This document shows positions 27,894 through 39,122 of a stretch of DNA of 64,000 nt, one piece after another. Each line of letters opens with the position of its first letter. Position 1 is the first letter of the stretch. Source of the stretch: Collinsella sp. (GTDB lineage Bacteria; Actinomycetota; Coriobacteriia; Coriobacteriales; Coriobacteriaceae); NCBI GenBank assembly GCA_018381235.1, contig JAGZSF010000009.1:38576-102575 (forward strand), given 5' to 3'. A model generated the notes under the pieces. That model did no database searches. It saw only the letters and a program-made list of their open reading frames with translations, and was not told the DNA's origin. A program made the translations under genes and the position numbers.

Positions 27894-29150
27894 TTACATC
27901 CCCGTTAGCAGCACGATGTCGAGAATCGTCACGATGACGCCGATCCCTACGAGCAACGCGTTGAGCGGGCGCGAGTTGGCGTATTTACCCATGACGCGGC
28001 GTGAGCTGGTGAGCCGTATGAGCACAAAGACCGTAATCGGCAGCTGAAGCGACAGCAGTGCCTGACTCCAAATGAGACCCTCAAAAGGATTCGGGACGAC
28101 CAGGCACGCCGCCACTGCGCCGACGAAACAGGTCGCCACCCCGATCGAGGAATGTCGGTCGTGGATGTCGTATTCCTCATCGAACATGCCCGCGGTGATG
28201 GTGCCCGCCGCCATGCCCGCCGTCACACTACTCGATAGGCCCGCAAACAGCAGTGCCACCGCAAAGATAGTCGAGCTCGCCGGGCCCAAGATGGGGGAGA
28301 GCGTGGCCGCTGCGACGGCGAGGTCGTCTACGACAATGCCGTGCGCAAAGAAGGTCGTTGCGGCCAGGATGACCATGGCCGAGTTGATTGCCCAGCCCAC
28401 GCCCATCGAAAAGAGCGTGTCGAAGAGCTCATAGCGCAGACGCTCTTCGATAACCTGCTCGCCTTGGCCTTCGAAGTGCATGGATTGGATGACCTCGGAG
28501 TGCAGGAAGAGGTTGTGGGGCATAACGACCGCGCCTAGGACACTTACGATAATCGCGGCCGAGCCGGTGGGCATACTGGGTGTGATCCAGCTTGTGGCGG
28601 CTTGCGGCCAGTCGACCTTGACTAGTGCAAGCTCGGCTAAAAACGAAAGTCCCACCACGCCCACGAAGGCGATGATCCAGCGTTCGGCGCGTTTGTAGGA
28701 GCTTGTCATGAGCATGACAATCGATGCCGCCGCCACGATGATGCAGCCGGCGCGTACGGGCAGGCCAAAGAGCATTTGAAGCGCGATCGCACCGCCCAGG
28801 ACTTCGGCCATGGCGGTGGCGATGGTCGCAAGATAGGCACTGGCGAGCACCGTGCGCCCAACGAAGCGGGGGAGGTAACGTGTCGTGGCCTCGGCAAGAC
28901 AGGCGCCCGTGGCGATACCCAGGTGCGCCGCGTTGTGCTGCAGCGCGATGAGCATGATCGTGGACAGCGTGACGATCCACAGCAGCGCGTAGCCAAACTG
29001 CGAGCCCGCGGCCATATTGGAGGCCCAGTTGCCCGGATCGATAAAGCCGACGGTCACGAGCAACCCGGGGCCGATATGCCGCGCAATGTCTAGGCCTCCG
29101 TGACCACCGGTGCGTCGGGAGCAAAAGTGTTGTTTGAGATGGTTGAGCAT
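27894..29150 (-). CDS. Nramp-family divalent metal transporter
   Basis: Integral membrane protein of 418 residues with about eleven hydrophobic segments. It has the Nramp metal-binding motifs: DPGN in the first segment (VGFIDPGNWASN) and MPH in the sixth (GAVVMPHNLFLHS). It imports Mn2+ or Fe2+ with protons (MntH type). The N-terminal ~30 residues are polar. It lies after gpmA on the same strand with a 75-nt gap (29151-29225). AGGAA precedes the ATG. No MntR/DtxR operator was recognised. Confidence 0.92.
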   Translation of the reverse strand: MLNHLKQHFCSRRTGGHGGLDIARHIGPGLLVTVGFIDPGNWASNMAAGSQFGYALLWIVTLSTIMLIALQHNAAHLGIATGACLAEATTRYLPRFVGRTVLASAYLATIATAMAEVLGGAIALQMLFGLPVRAGCIIVAAASIVMLMTSSYKRAERWIIAFVGVVGLSFLAELALVKVDWPQAATSWITPSMPTGSAAIIVSVLGAVVMPHNLFLHSEVIQSMHFEGQGEQVIEERLRYELFDTLFSMGVGWAINSAMVILAATTFFAHGIVVDDLAVAAATLSPILGPASSTIFAVALLFAGLSSSVTAGMAAGTITAGMFDEEYDIHDRHSSIGVATCFVGAVAACLVVPNPFEGLIWSQALLSLQLPITVFVLIRLTSSRRVMGKYANSRPLNALLVGIGVIVTILDIVLLTGM

Positions 29151-29225
29151 GGCTGATTCCTACGTTGGGGTGGCGCGGCACTGCACTTGGGTTGCGCGGC
29201 GCCGCGCCCTGGGTTTGGGTTGAGG

Positions 29226-29999
29226 CTACTTGTGCGCTTTGCCCTGATTGGCCACGGCGTCGATCTTGGCGGCGATGGTCGCCGGATCGCCGATGTAGCG
29301 CTTGTCGAGGACGTTGAAATCGGTGTCGAAGGTGTAAACGAGCGGCACGCCGGTGGGGATGTTGACCTTGAGGATCTCCTCGGGCGTGAGGTGCTCGAGC
29401 TTCATGACGAGTGAGCGCAGGGAGTTGCCGTGTGCGGCGATGAGTACGCGCTTGCCGGCGAGCATCTGGGGGCGAATCTCGTCTTCGAAATAAGGCCAGG
29501 CGCGGGCTATCGTGTCCTTGAGGCACTCGGTATAGGGCAGCTGATCGGGCGCGACATCACGGTATTGCTCCTGGGTGTGGGGATCGCGACTGTCGCCCGG
29601 CTCGAGCGCCGGCGGGCAGACATCGAAGGAGCGGCGCCAGATGAGCACCTGCTCGTCGCCGTGCTCCGCTGCGGCATCGGCCTTGTTGAGACCCTGCAAC
29701 GCTCCGTAGTGGCGCTCGTTGAGCTTCCAGGATTTGATGACGGGCAGCCACTCGCGATCCATCTGGCCGAGCACGATGTTGAGGGTGTGAATCGCGCGCT
29801 TGAGGCGCGAAGTGTAGCAGACGTCAAAGTCGAAGCCCGCTTCTTTGAGGGCGCGGCCGCCTGCCGCTGCCTCTTCGCGGCCCGTGTCGGTGAGCTCGAC
29901 ATCGGTCCAGCCGGTGAACAGGTTGAGTTTGTTCCACTCCGACTCTCCGTGGCGGATAAGGACAAGTTGCATTGTCTGTTGGTCTGTCTGGTGTGCCAT
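29226..29999 (-). CDS. gpmA: 2,3-bisphosphoglycerate-dependent phosphoglycerate mutase
   Basis: Glycolytic enzyme that interconverts 3- and 2-phosphoglycerate; 257 residues. The phosphohistidine motif LIRHGESEWN is near residue 14. The second histidine is in IAAHGNSLRSLV, and LNERHYGALQGLNK is the substrate loop. The start at 29999 has AAGGAGG 5 nt upstream, giving a ~9-residue N-terminal extension over the usual start. It is divergent from gltB. Confidence 0.96.
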   Translation of the reverse strand: MAHQTDQQTMQLVLIRHGESEWNKLNLFTGWTDVELTDTGREEAAAGGRALKEAGFDFDVCYTSRLKRAIHTLNIVLGQMDREWLPVIKSWKLNERHYGALQGLNKADAAAEHGDEQVLIWRRSFDVCPPALEPGDSRDPHTQEQYRDVAPDQLPYTECLKDTIARAWPYFEDEIRPQMLAGKRVLIAAHGNSLRSLVMKLEHLTPEEILKVNIPTGVPLVYTFDTDFNVLDKRYIGDPATIAAKIDAVANQGKAHK

Positions 30000-30378
30000 G
30001 GGGGCCTCCTTAATGTGGCACGGCGCGCGTGCCGTTTGTTTGACGCCGCAAAGGATACCCGTTTTAGGCTCAAAAGTTAACCAAGACTAACAAAATTGTT
30101 GTATTTGAATGGGACAGTGAAAGGGGATTGCCGAAATGTCTTGATCTGTAACAACTAGGGATGGAAATTGGGTCTTACTGTTACAGATTGAGATGTTTGA
30201 AGAGGTGAGTTTGCAGGCCGAGCCTGGGGTCCTTGTTGTCGCTCTTGAGGTCGGCGGCGCCCACTCGTAGGGCGTGCGTTACGCGATTGTTTCGAAACGG
30301 GCGGGAAACACAACGGGCCGGCGATGCTCCTAGTATGCCTATTCAACTGACTGTCTAAATATCTAGGGGAGGATCGCG
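30000..30378. other. Divergent control region of gpmA and gltB
   Basis: 379 bp between divergent genes. It contains a family A unit (30135-30198); the ~180 bp after the unit, which should hold the gltB promoter, has no hexamer pair I would trust. No gene seen. Confidence 0.5.
30135..30198. repeat. Family A palindromic unit (single)
   Basis: 64 bp: GTCTTGATCTGTAAC ... GTTACAGATTGAGAT arms with a variable centre. Confidence 0.85.
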
Positions 30379-33300
30379 ATGCAGGCAGATTTCGCTCAGC
30401 AGCAGGGCCTTTATCGCCCCGAATTCGACCACGATGCATGTGGCATCGGCGCGCTTGCCGATATCAACGGTGAGCGCCATCACCAGATCCTGGACGACGC
30501 ACTGTCCATTCTGGTCAACTTGGAGCACCGCGGTGGCACGGGACTCGAGAAGAACACCGGCGACGGCGCTGGCATCCTGTTCCAGGTTCCGCATCACTTT
30601 TTCCGTAAAGAGGCTCAAAAGTGCGGCCAGATTCTGCCGGCAGAGGGCGACTATGGCGTGGCCATGCTGTTCTTCCCGCAGGACGACAAGGGCGTAGAGG
30701 ATGCCCGCCGCGTGTTTGAGGAAGGCTGCGCCGAGGCTGGCGTGCCGCTGCTCTTTTGGCGCGAGGTGCCCGTCGACCCGCACGACTTGGGCGAGACGGC
30801 CCGCGCCTGCATGCCTACCATCCTGCAGGCCTTCCTGGGCCGTCCGGACGACACGCCGGCGGGCGACGCCTTCGAGCGTCGTCTGTACGTGTGCCGCCGC
30901 ACCATCGAGAAGAAGGCCGACGTCGAGTTTGCCCTGCGCGACAAGATCTTCTATGTGTGCTCCATGAGCTCGCGCACCATCGTGTACAAGGGTATGCTGG
31001 TCGCCACGCAGATGCGCCGCTTCTTCATCGATCTCAACGACGCCGCCGTCAAAACGGCCGTGGCGCTCGTCCACTCGCGCTACTCCACCAACACTACACC
31101 CAGCTGGGAGCGCGCGCACCCCAACCGCTTTATCATCCACAACGGCGAGATCAACACCCTCAAGGGCAACGTCAACTGGATCCGCGCCCGCGAACCCAAC
31201 CTGTACAGCCCCGTGCTGCAGCACGATCTTGAGCGCGTGATGCCCATCATCAACCGCGAGGGTTCCGACTCCGCGATTCTGGACAACGTGCTCGAGTTTT
31301 TGGTCATGAACGGTCGCCCGCTCACGCGCGCCGCATCCATGCTGTTGCCCGAGCCGTGGGACCACAACGACAGCCTGAGCGAGGAACGCCGCGCCTACGA
31401 CGCCTACCAGTCCATGCTCATGGAGCCCTGGGACGGCCCGGCCGCCATCGCCTTTACCGACGGTCGCACGCTGGGTGCCGCCCTCGACCGTAACGGCCTG
31501 CGTCCCGCTCGCTACTATGTGACGCGCGACGGTCGCTTTATGCTGGCAAGCGAGGTGGGCACCATCGAGGTGAGCCCCGAGAACATCCTGACGAGCGGCT
31601 GTCTGGGGCCGGGCCAGATGCTCGAGGTCGATTTTGCCCGCGGCCGCGTGATCTACAACGACGAGCTGCGCGCCCGCTATGCTAAGGAAAAGCCCTACCG
31701 TGATTGGATTGCCGAGGAGACGCTGACCGTTGACGCGCTTGATGAGCCCGTTGCGGCAACGCCCGCCGAGGACGCCGAGGTGCCCGCCGCCGTGCGCATG
31801 GCCAAGCTCGGCTACCACTGGGATGACGTCGACGAGGTCGTGCGTCCCATGGCCCAGCAGGGCAAGGCGCCGCTCGCCTCGATGGGCATCGACGCGCCGC
31901 TGGCCTGCCTGTCCAAGAAGACGCGCTCGTTCTTTGACTACTTCTATCAGCTGTTCGCTCAGGTCACGAACCCGCCGATCGACGCCCTACGCGAGCATAT
32001 GGTCACCTCGACCACGCTCTACCTGGGCAACCACGGTAACCTGCTCGAGGACTCCCGTACGGCCTGCCAGCTGGTGCGTCTGGAGCGCCCGCTGCTCAAC
32101 GAGGAGGAGTTCGACCGCATTTGCGCCATCGACCGCGTGGGCTTTAAGACCCGCCGTTTCCGTGCCGTCTACCGCCGCGATGCCGGCGAGGGTGCGCTGC
32201 AGGCTGCGCTCAAGCAGCTTGCAGAGGACGTTGAGGCCGCGGTCCGCGACGGCGTGAACATCGTGGTGTTGAGCGATCGTGCCGCTGCGGGCGAGGTGCC
32301 CGTACCGTCGCTGCTCGCCGTGGGCTGCGTTCACAATCACTTGATCCGCGCTGGCGTGCGCACCTTTGCCGACATCGTGGTGGAGTGTGGCGACGCCGTG
32401 TCCCCGCACGACTTTGCGGCGCTGGTGGGCTACTCCGCGAGCGGCATCTATCCGTACAACGCGCATGCGTGCATTCGCGACTTGGCGGCGCACGGCGATC
32501 TGGACGTGACAGCCGAGCAGGGCATCGCCAACTACAACAAGGCTGCGACTGCCGGGATCGTTTCCATCATGTCCAAGATGGGCATCTCCACGGTGCAGAG
32601 CTACCATTCGGCGCAGATCTTCGAGGCCGTGGGCTTTACGCCGGAGTTTGTCAACGCGTACTTCGCCGGCACGGTGAGCCGTGTGGGTGGTATGGGCGTC
32701 GAGGACGTTGAGCGCGAGCAAAACGAGCGCTACGACACTGCGCTCGCTATTCTTAAGAGCCCGGCTCCCGATCAGCTGCCCACGCTGGGTCTGACCAAGT
32801 GGCGCCCGCTCGGCGGCGAGGATCACCTTATCGACCCGCAGACCGTCTACCTGCTGCAGACCGCCTGCCACGAGGACAGCTACGACACCTTTAAGGAGTA
32901 CAGCGCCCGCCTGCACCGCACCGGCCGTGCCGTGCGCCTGCGTGACCTGCTGGACTTTAATGCCAACGGTCGCACGCCGGTTTCGCTCGACGAGGTGGAG
33001 CCCGCGCTCAACATCGTCCGCCGCTTTAACACCGGCGCCATGTCGTACGGTTCCATCAGCAAAGAGGCGCACGAGTGCATGGCCATCGCCATGAACCGCC
33101 TGCACGGTCGTTCCAACTCGGGCGAGGGCGGCGAGGATCCGCGTCGCGAGACCCCGCTGGCCAACGGTGACTCCAAGAATTCCGCCATCAAGCAGGTGGC
33201 AAGCGCGCGCTTTGGCGTGACGAGCCGCTACCTGTGCAGCGCCTTCGAGATTCAGATCAAGATGGCCCAGGGCGCCAAGCCCGGCGAGGGCGGTCACCTG

Positions 33301-35076
33301 CCCGGCAAGAAGGTCTACCCCTGGATTGCCGAGGTCCGTCAGTCCACGCCCGGCATCGGCCTGATCTCGCCTCCGCCGCACCACGACATCTACTCCATCG
33401 AGGACCTGGCAGAGCTGATCTTTGACCTTAAGAACGCCAACCCCGGCGCGCGCGTGTCGGTCAAGCTGGTCAGCGAGGCCGGCGTCGGCACCATCGCCAC
33501 CGGCGTGGCCAAGGGCGCTGCCGACAAGATTTTGATCAGCGGCCACAACGGCGGCTCGGGTGCCGCTGCTCGCGATTCGATCTGGCACGCGGGTCTGCCG
33601 CTGGAGCTCGGTCTTGCCGAGGCCCAGCAGACGCTGCTGCAAAACGGCCTGCGCTCGCGCGTAGTGCTCGAGGCCGACGGCAAGCTCATGGACGGCACCG
33701 ATGTTGCTGTCGCCTGCCTGTTGGGCGCCGAGGAGTTTGGCTTTGCGACCATGCCGCTCATCTCCATGGGCTGCCTCATGCAGCGCGACTGCCAGCAGGA
33801 TACCTGCCCGGCCGGCATCGCCACGCAAAACTGTCGCCTGCGTCGCGGCTTCCGCGGCAAGCCGGAGCACGTCGAGCACTTTATGCTCTTTGTTGCCGAG
33901 CAGCTGCGCGAGGTCATGGCGAGCCTGGGCTTCCGCACCGTCGACGAGATGGTCGGCCATCCCGAGTGCCTGCGCCAGATCGAGGTCCCGGGCAACCGCA
34001 AGGCCAACCTGCTCGATCTGTCGCCCGTGCTGGCAAGCGTGACCTGTGAGTTTGGTGCCCACATCCCGGGCGCCGACGGCCGTCACTTCCTGCCCCAGAT
34101 GGCTGCGGACAGCGAGCTCGATAAGACGCTCGACTCCACGTTGTTTGTGCCCTATACGGCCGATGCCCGTGCGCACCTGCGTCCGATTCGCTTTCGCGCC
34201 GATATCGCCAACGTCAACCGCTGCGTGGGCACCATCTTGGGCAACGCGGTGACCAAGGCACATCCCGAGGGCCTGCCCGCCGGCTCCATCACCATCGATT
34301 GCGATGGTTCGGCCGGTCAGAGCTTTGGCGCCTTCCTGCCGCGCGGCATTACGCTCAACGTGTGCGGCGACGCCAACGACTACTTTGGCAAGGGCCTTTC
34401 GGGCGGCGAGGTGTCGGTGCGCCCCAACCCGCATGCGACCTACAAGTTCGACGAGAACATCATCGTGGGCAACGTGGCCTTCTTTGGCGCCACGAGTGGT
34501 CGCGGCTTTATTAACGGCTTGGCAGGCCAGCGCTTTGGCGTGCGCAACTCCGGTGCCACGGTGGTGGTCGAGGGCTGCGGCAACCATGGCTGCGAGTACA
34601 TGACGGGCGGTCTGGCGCTCATCCTGGGCGAGGTCGGGCAGAACTTCGCCGCCGGCATGACGGGCGGCGTGGCTTACGTCTTTGACCAGTACGGCACGCT
34701 CGATGCCCGTGTGAACCACGAGAGCGTTGAGCTCAAGGCCCCGACGGCCGGCGAGCTGGCGCAGATTCGTGCGCTCATCCAGGAGCACGTGGACGCGACG
34801 CAGAGCCCGCGCGGCATTAAGCTGCTCTACAGCTTTGAGACGATGAGCAAGCACTTTGTGAAGGTCATTCCGACCGAGTACGAGCGCGTGCTGGCGATTG
34901 TCGCCGCCGCCGAGGCCGTCGGCAAGACGCATGCGCAGGCAGAGGAGCTGGCGTTTGACATTGTGACCGGTCGCGCGAGTGCCGCGGATGTCGCTCGCTT
35001 CGATGCCGCGGGCGGCGCTGCGGGCGCTGCGTCCACCACCGCCAGCTCTGTTGCTTCGACCAAGAAGGAGGCGTAA
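30379..35076 (+). CDS. gltB: Glutamate synthase, large subunit
   Basis: Large subunit of NADPH-type glutamate synthase (GOGAT), which makes two glutamates from glutamine and 2-oxoglutarate; 1565 residues. The class II glutaminase nucleophile is the cysteine of DHDACGIG at residue ~21, so a short propeptide is removed. The FMN domain has the SGHNGGSGAA segment, the Fe-S cysteines appear in CLMQRDCQQDTCPAGIATQ, and the C-terminal GXGXG beta-helix ends with GCGNHGCEYMTGG. About 35 residues of Ala/Ser/Thr-rich tail are unusual. The gltB stop is 5 nt before gltD. Confidence 0.97.
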   Translation: MQADFAQQQGLYRPEFDHDACGIGALADINGERHHQILDDALSILVNLEHRGGTGLEKNTGDGAGILFQVPHHFFRKEAQKCGQILPAEGDYGVAMLFFPQDDKGVEDARRVFEEGCAEAGVPLLFWREVPVDPHDLGETARACMPTILQAFLGRPDDTPAGDAFERRLYVCRRTIEKKADVEFALRDKIFYVCSMSSRTIVYKGMLVATQMRRFFIDLNDAAVKTAVALVHSRYSTNTTPSWERAHPNRFIIHNGEINTLKGNVNWIRAREPNLYSPVLQHDLERVMPIINREGSDSAILDNVLEFLVMNGRPLTRAASMLLPEPWDHNDSLSEERRAYDAYQSMLMEPWDGPAAIAFTDGRTLGAALDRNGLRPARYYVTRDGRFMLASEVGTIEVSPENILTSGCLGPGQMLEVDFARGRVIYNDELRARYAKEKPYRDWIAEETLTVDALDEPVAATPAEDAEVPAAVRMAKLGYHWDDVDEVVRPMAQQGKAPLASMGIDAPLACLSKKTRSFFDYFYQLFAQVTNPPIDALREHMVTSTTLYLGNHGNLLEDSRTACQLVRLERPLLNEEEFDRICAIDRVGFKTRRFRAVYRRDAGEGALQAALKQLAEDVEAAVRDGVNIVVLSDRAAAGEVPVPSLLAVGCVHNHLIRAGVRTFADIVVECGDAVSPHDFAALVGYSASGIYPYNAHACIRDLAAHGDLDVTAEQGIANYNKAATAGIVSIMSKMGISTVQSYHSAQIFEAVGFTPEFVNAYFAGTVSRVGGMGVEDVEREQNERYDTALAILKSPAPDQLPTLGLTKWRPLGGEDHLIDPQTVYLLQTACHEDSYDTFKEYSARLHRTGRAVRLRDLLDFNANGRTPVSLDEVEPALNIVRRFNTGAMSYGSISKEAHECMAIAMNRLHGRSNSGEGGEDPRRETPLANGDSKNSAIKQVASARFGVTSRYLCSAFEIQIKMAQGAKPGEGGHLPGKKVYPWIAEVRQSTPGIGLISPPPHHDIYSIEDLAELIFDLKNANPGARVSVKLVSEAGVGTIATGVAKGAADKILISGHNGGSGAAARDSIWHAGLPLELGLAEAQQTLLQNGLRSRVVLEADGKLMDGTDVAVACLLGAEEFGFATMPLISMGCLMQRDCQQDTCPAGIATQNCRLRRGFRGKPEHVEHFMLFVAEQLREVMASLGFRTVDEMVGHPECLRQIEVPGNRKANLLDLSPVLASVTCEFGAHIPGADGRHFLPQMAADSELDKTLDSTLFVPYTADARAHLRPIRFRADIANVNRCVGTILGNAVTKAHPEGLPAGSITIDCDGSAGQSFGAFLPRGITLNVCGDANDYFGKGLSGGEVSVRPNPHATYKFDENIIVGNVAFFGATSGRGFINGLAGQRFGVRNSGATVVVEGCGNHGCEYMTGGLALILGEVGQNFAAGMTGGVAYVFDQYGTLDARVNHESVELKAPTAGELAQIRALIQEHVDATQSPRGIKLLYSFETMSKHFVKVIPTEYERVLAIVAAAEAVGKTHAQAEELAFDIVTGRASAADVARFDAAGGAAGAASTTASSVASTKKEA

Positions 35077-35081
35077 GTGCC

Positions 35082-36563
<1,482 letters not shown>

Positions 36564-36594
36564 GGCGGCTGTCCACAGCTGAATCGTCAAGGGC

Positions 36595-36682
36595 TGTCCC
36601 CAACGGCCGGCCCAAAAGGAACGTCCCCAAGTGCCGGCAGCTGGGGGCGTTCCTTATGTGCCGGCATTCGGGGACACTCCTT
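36595..36682. repeat. Family C repeats after gltD
   Basis: AAGGAACGTCCCC (36617-36629) pairs with its near complement (36642-36655) around a GTGCCGGCA centre, followed by a second GGGGACACTCCTT arm. It may also act as the gltBD terminator. The 415-bp gap 36564-36978 has no gene. Confidence 0.75.
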
Positions 36683-36705
36683 GCGGGTTTGCGGGCGACT
36701 TTGTC

Positions 36706-36739
36706 ATTTGTCGACGTACAAGTATTCATTCGTCGACGT
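36706..36739. promoter_or_regulatory. Pair of direct repeats with a GTCGAC core
   Basis: ATTTGTCGACGT (36706-36717) and ATTCGTCGACGT (36728-36739), 22 bp apart (about two helix turns), ~240 bp before the next gene. Possible operator; no regulator identified. Confidence 0.35.
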
Positions 36740-36978
36740 TTGCGACTGTGGTGCTCTGCTGTTTCTGTGGTGGCAGCGGGCATCTGGCTCAAAATGGCGG
36801 GTCAGCTGTCTATATCTACCTGCCGTTTCTTTGCGGTGCGCATTTTCGGTCAAGCATCCCGTCAAGTGTTTGGTCGGCAGTTGGTTTGCAGCCGGAGGCC
36901 TATTTTGTCCGTGCTGACAGTGGCTGCCCACCCTCCTCGTAAGCTCAAATTGAGGTTCATCAGTTTGAGGAGGATGCC

Positions 36979-37686
36979 GTGACTGACCACGTTTTAGACC
37001 GAGCGCAGCTAGCCGAAGCCGTCGGCAACGATATTGCCGACATGGCCCATTTTTGGATGCTGCGGAAGTTCCAGTTTTTGGAGCCGGCGCGCGAACAGTT
37101 CGAGATCATTGTCGACCCGTGGCTCAGCTATTGCACCGAGCCTTCGCAAAACGAAATCATGGCCTACAACATGGCATTTACCGATTGGCTGCTCTTCGAG
37201 CGCCCCTATCGCCATGGCAAGACGCTGCTCGAGCTGTATGTTGAAGAGCCGCCGACATCGCTTTCGCCTGCCGCGCTCAAGCGGCTCGAGCAGGTACGCG
37301 ACACGCAGTATTTCTCGCGCTTTGGCATTTTGGACAAGGATCCTGCGACTGGTATGGTCGCGCTGAAGGACACGCGCGCCGACCGTCGCTTTGATGTCTA
37401 CGACCCGCATATCGTGCAAAAGGAGCATTGGAGCGACGGAGCGATTGCGGTGCGCCTCGCCTGCGTCGACGATGTCTGGCTGACGGCGGGACAACTCTAT
37501 CTGTATGACATCGCACGCCTGAGTGACACGGCGGTCGATGGGCCTGGTGCGGTGCATCCGGAGGACCTGCAGGATGGCTTTGACACCTCGTGCATCAGTT
37601 TCTTCTTGCGTCTGGTCCGCGACATCATGGGCGCCCAGGGGCGCTACGTAAAGTCCCTCAACATCTACGAGCAGGAGTGGGAGTAA
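36979..37686 (+). CDS. Conserved hypothetical protein
   Basis: A 235-residue soluble protein that I do not recognise. It has no signal peptide, membrane segment or cysteine motif; it is rich in aromatic residues (for example AHFWMLRKFQFLEPAREQF and MAFTDWLLFERPY) and acidic residues. The GTG start at 36979 follows TTTGAGGAGG. Codon choice looks like that of neighbouring core genes. It is flanked upstream by family C repeats and downstream by the family A array, and is not in an obvious operon. Confidence 0.7.
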   Translation: MTDHVLDRAQLAEAVGNDIADMAHFWMLRKFQFLEPAREQFEIIVDPWLSYCTEPSQNEIMAYNMAFTDWLLFERPYRHGKTLLELYVEEPPTSLSPAALKRLEQVRDTQYFSRFGILDKDPATGMVALKDTRADRRFDVYDPHIVQKEHWSDGAIAVRLACVDDVWLTAGQLYLYDIARLSDTAVDGPGAVHPEDLQDGFDTSCISFFLRLVRDIMGAQGRYVKSLNIYEQEWE

Positions 37687-37719
37687 GGGATGGGCTGTCG
37701 CAGCGCCGCCGCGTGTCTA

Positions 37720-38024
37720 TTTGTCTCGATCTTTAACGTTTAGGGACAAAAAACCGGTCTACCTGTTACAGATCGAGACGAATGCTTGGACGCTGCTGAT
37801 TTGTCTAAATCTGTAACGTTTAGGGCCCTGGAGAACGTCTAACTGTTACAGATCGAGACGTTTGGCACCTGGTTGGGGGAATGTCTCAATCTGTAACATC
37901 TACGGGCCAAAACTCGACCTACCTGTTACAAATTGAGACAAAGGTTGGACGCGGTGTCGAAAGATCTCGATCTGTAACATCTAGCGGCCAAAAATCGGTC
38001 TTCCTGTTACAGATCAAGACATTT
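37720..38024. repeat. Family A array: four tandem palindromic units
   Basis: Units at 37720-37783, 37800-37863, 37880-37943 and 37961-38024. Each has arms of the type TGTCTCGATCTGTAAC and GTTACAGATCGAGACA around a variable ~24-bp centre. Start-to-start distances are 80, 80 and 81 bp, with 16-17-bp unique spacers. The array starts 33 bp after one gene and ends 16 bp before the next start codon; no gene lies inside it. Confidence 0.92.
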
Positions 38025-38040
38025 GTCAGCGGAGGCAACG

Positions 38041-39117
38041 GTGACGATGGTCCATTTGTCTGACGTGGTGGTGATGAAAGTGTCTAATACCGTTTTTAAA
38101 CACAAGCATACGACTCGCAACACGTTGGCGCGGAATAGGATGCTCGCCAGACTCACGGAGGCGGCTGAACAAGGCGTGCTGCTTGTAACGCACGACAATG
38201 CCGAGCTCATGTGGCTGCGGCGCCATGTGGGCACAGACGATATTGCGGAGCCCGAATCGCATCTATTCTGTTTTCAGCATGAATGGGATGCGTTGACGCC
38301 GTCGGAGCGGGCTCGGTGGACCATCAAGGGGCTTGCGGAGTTTCATCCCGATTGGGCGTTTTGGGGTTATGACGCGGCACTTTTGTGGGGTCTGGAGGTG
38401 CCGAATGATCTGCTCGGGCCGCGTTACTTGGTCAAAACGGGATGTTCGGTGACATTGAGTATGGGGTGTAGGCTGCTGCGTCCGCAGACGGCGGGTGTGC
38501 TTGAGCAAGTCGATGGCGTGCGGGTGACGCCGTTTTGGCGCACGGTGGAGGATTGTCTGCTGCGTGCGCCGTTTTCGTATGGTCTGGCAATCGCCGATTC
38601 TGCATTGCGGGCGAAGGGCATGTCGCGCGACGACCTCTGCGAGCGGCTCCAGGCCGATTGCGAGGGCAGGCGAGGGTATCGCAGGGCACAGGTGATTGCG
38701 TCGTATGCGGACGGGCTGTCCGAAAACGGCGGCGAGTCTCGGTTCCGAGCGTTCTTTATTGCGTACGGTTTTCCGGTTCCGGAGCTGCAGGTGGAGTTTC
38801 GCGACCCGCTCGATCCGAGCCAGGTGTTTCGCGTCGACTATTTTTGGCGGCTCGAGAACGGGACGTGTGTCATCGGCGAGCTCGACGGAAAGGGGAAGTA
38901 CACCTTGCAGAACGGCGAGGGCCGGGAGTCGGTCGACCCATTCGTGGCAGAACGTCAACGGGAGTCCCATCTGACAATGCTCGGGCATAAGGTGCTTCGG
39001 TTTACGTTTAACGAACTCAAAGACCCGGGGAAGCTGGTCGAGAAAATGAGGCTGGCGGGTATTCCTCGGCAGGCTGAATTGGCTGAGGAGTGGAGACGTC
39101 AGTGGTATGGGCGCTGA
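38041..39117 (+). CDS. AbiEi-like protein with C-terminal DUF559/Vsr-like nuclease domain
   Basis: A 358-residue protein. Residues ~60-180 resemble the actinobacterial AbiEi-type 'antitoxin' core (HPDWAFWGYDAALLWGLEVP, then DGVRVTPFWRTVEDCL and ADSALR). Residues ~245-345 fit a PD-(D/E)XK fold of the DUF559/Vsr kind: VDYFW, GELDGKGKYT, then RESHLTMLGHKVLRFTFNEL. No AbiEii toxin gene is adjacent; many actinobacterial members are also orphans. The GTG at 38041 is chosen for GGAGG at 38031-38035. The gene ends in TGA, rare here, and is bracketed by family A units 16 bp upstream and 5 bp downstream, which suggests transfer with the repeats. Function inferred only. Confidence 0.72.
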   Translation: MTMVHLSDVVVMKVSNTVFKHKHTTRNTLARNRMLARLTEAAEQGVLLVTHDNAELMWLRRHVGTDDIAEPESHLFCFQHEWDALTPSERARWTIKGLAEFHPDWAFWGYDAALLWGLEVPNDLLGPRYLVKTGCSVTLSMGCRLLRPQTAGVLEQVDGVRVTPFWRTVEDCLLRAPFSYGLAIADSALRAKGMSRDDLCERLQADCEGRRGYRRAQVIASYADGLSENGGESRFRAFFIAYGFPVPELQVEFRDPLDPSQVFRVDYFWRLENGTCVIGELDGKGKYTLQNGEGRESVDPFVAERQRESHLTMLGHKVLRFTFNELKDPGKLVEKMRLAGIPRQAELAEEWRRQWYGR

Positions 39118-39122
39118 GAGGT

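Noticed and set aside
31987..34932. 981-codon minus-strand frame opposite gltB
   Set aside because: Shadow of gltB; low-complexity His/Ala/Leu-rich translation, no domain, no ribosome binding site.
36631..36942. 103-codon frame between gltD and the next gene
   Set aside because: It starts within a family C repeat and shows no domain or plausible start.
37720..38024. CRISPR array reading of the family A units
   Set aside because: The repeated part is 64 bp, palindromic and divergent between copies; spacers are only 16-17 bp and partly alike; no cas genes are near.
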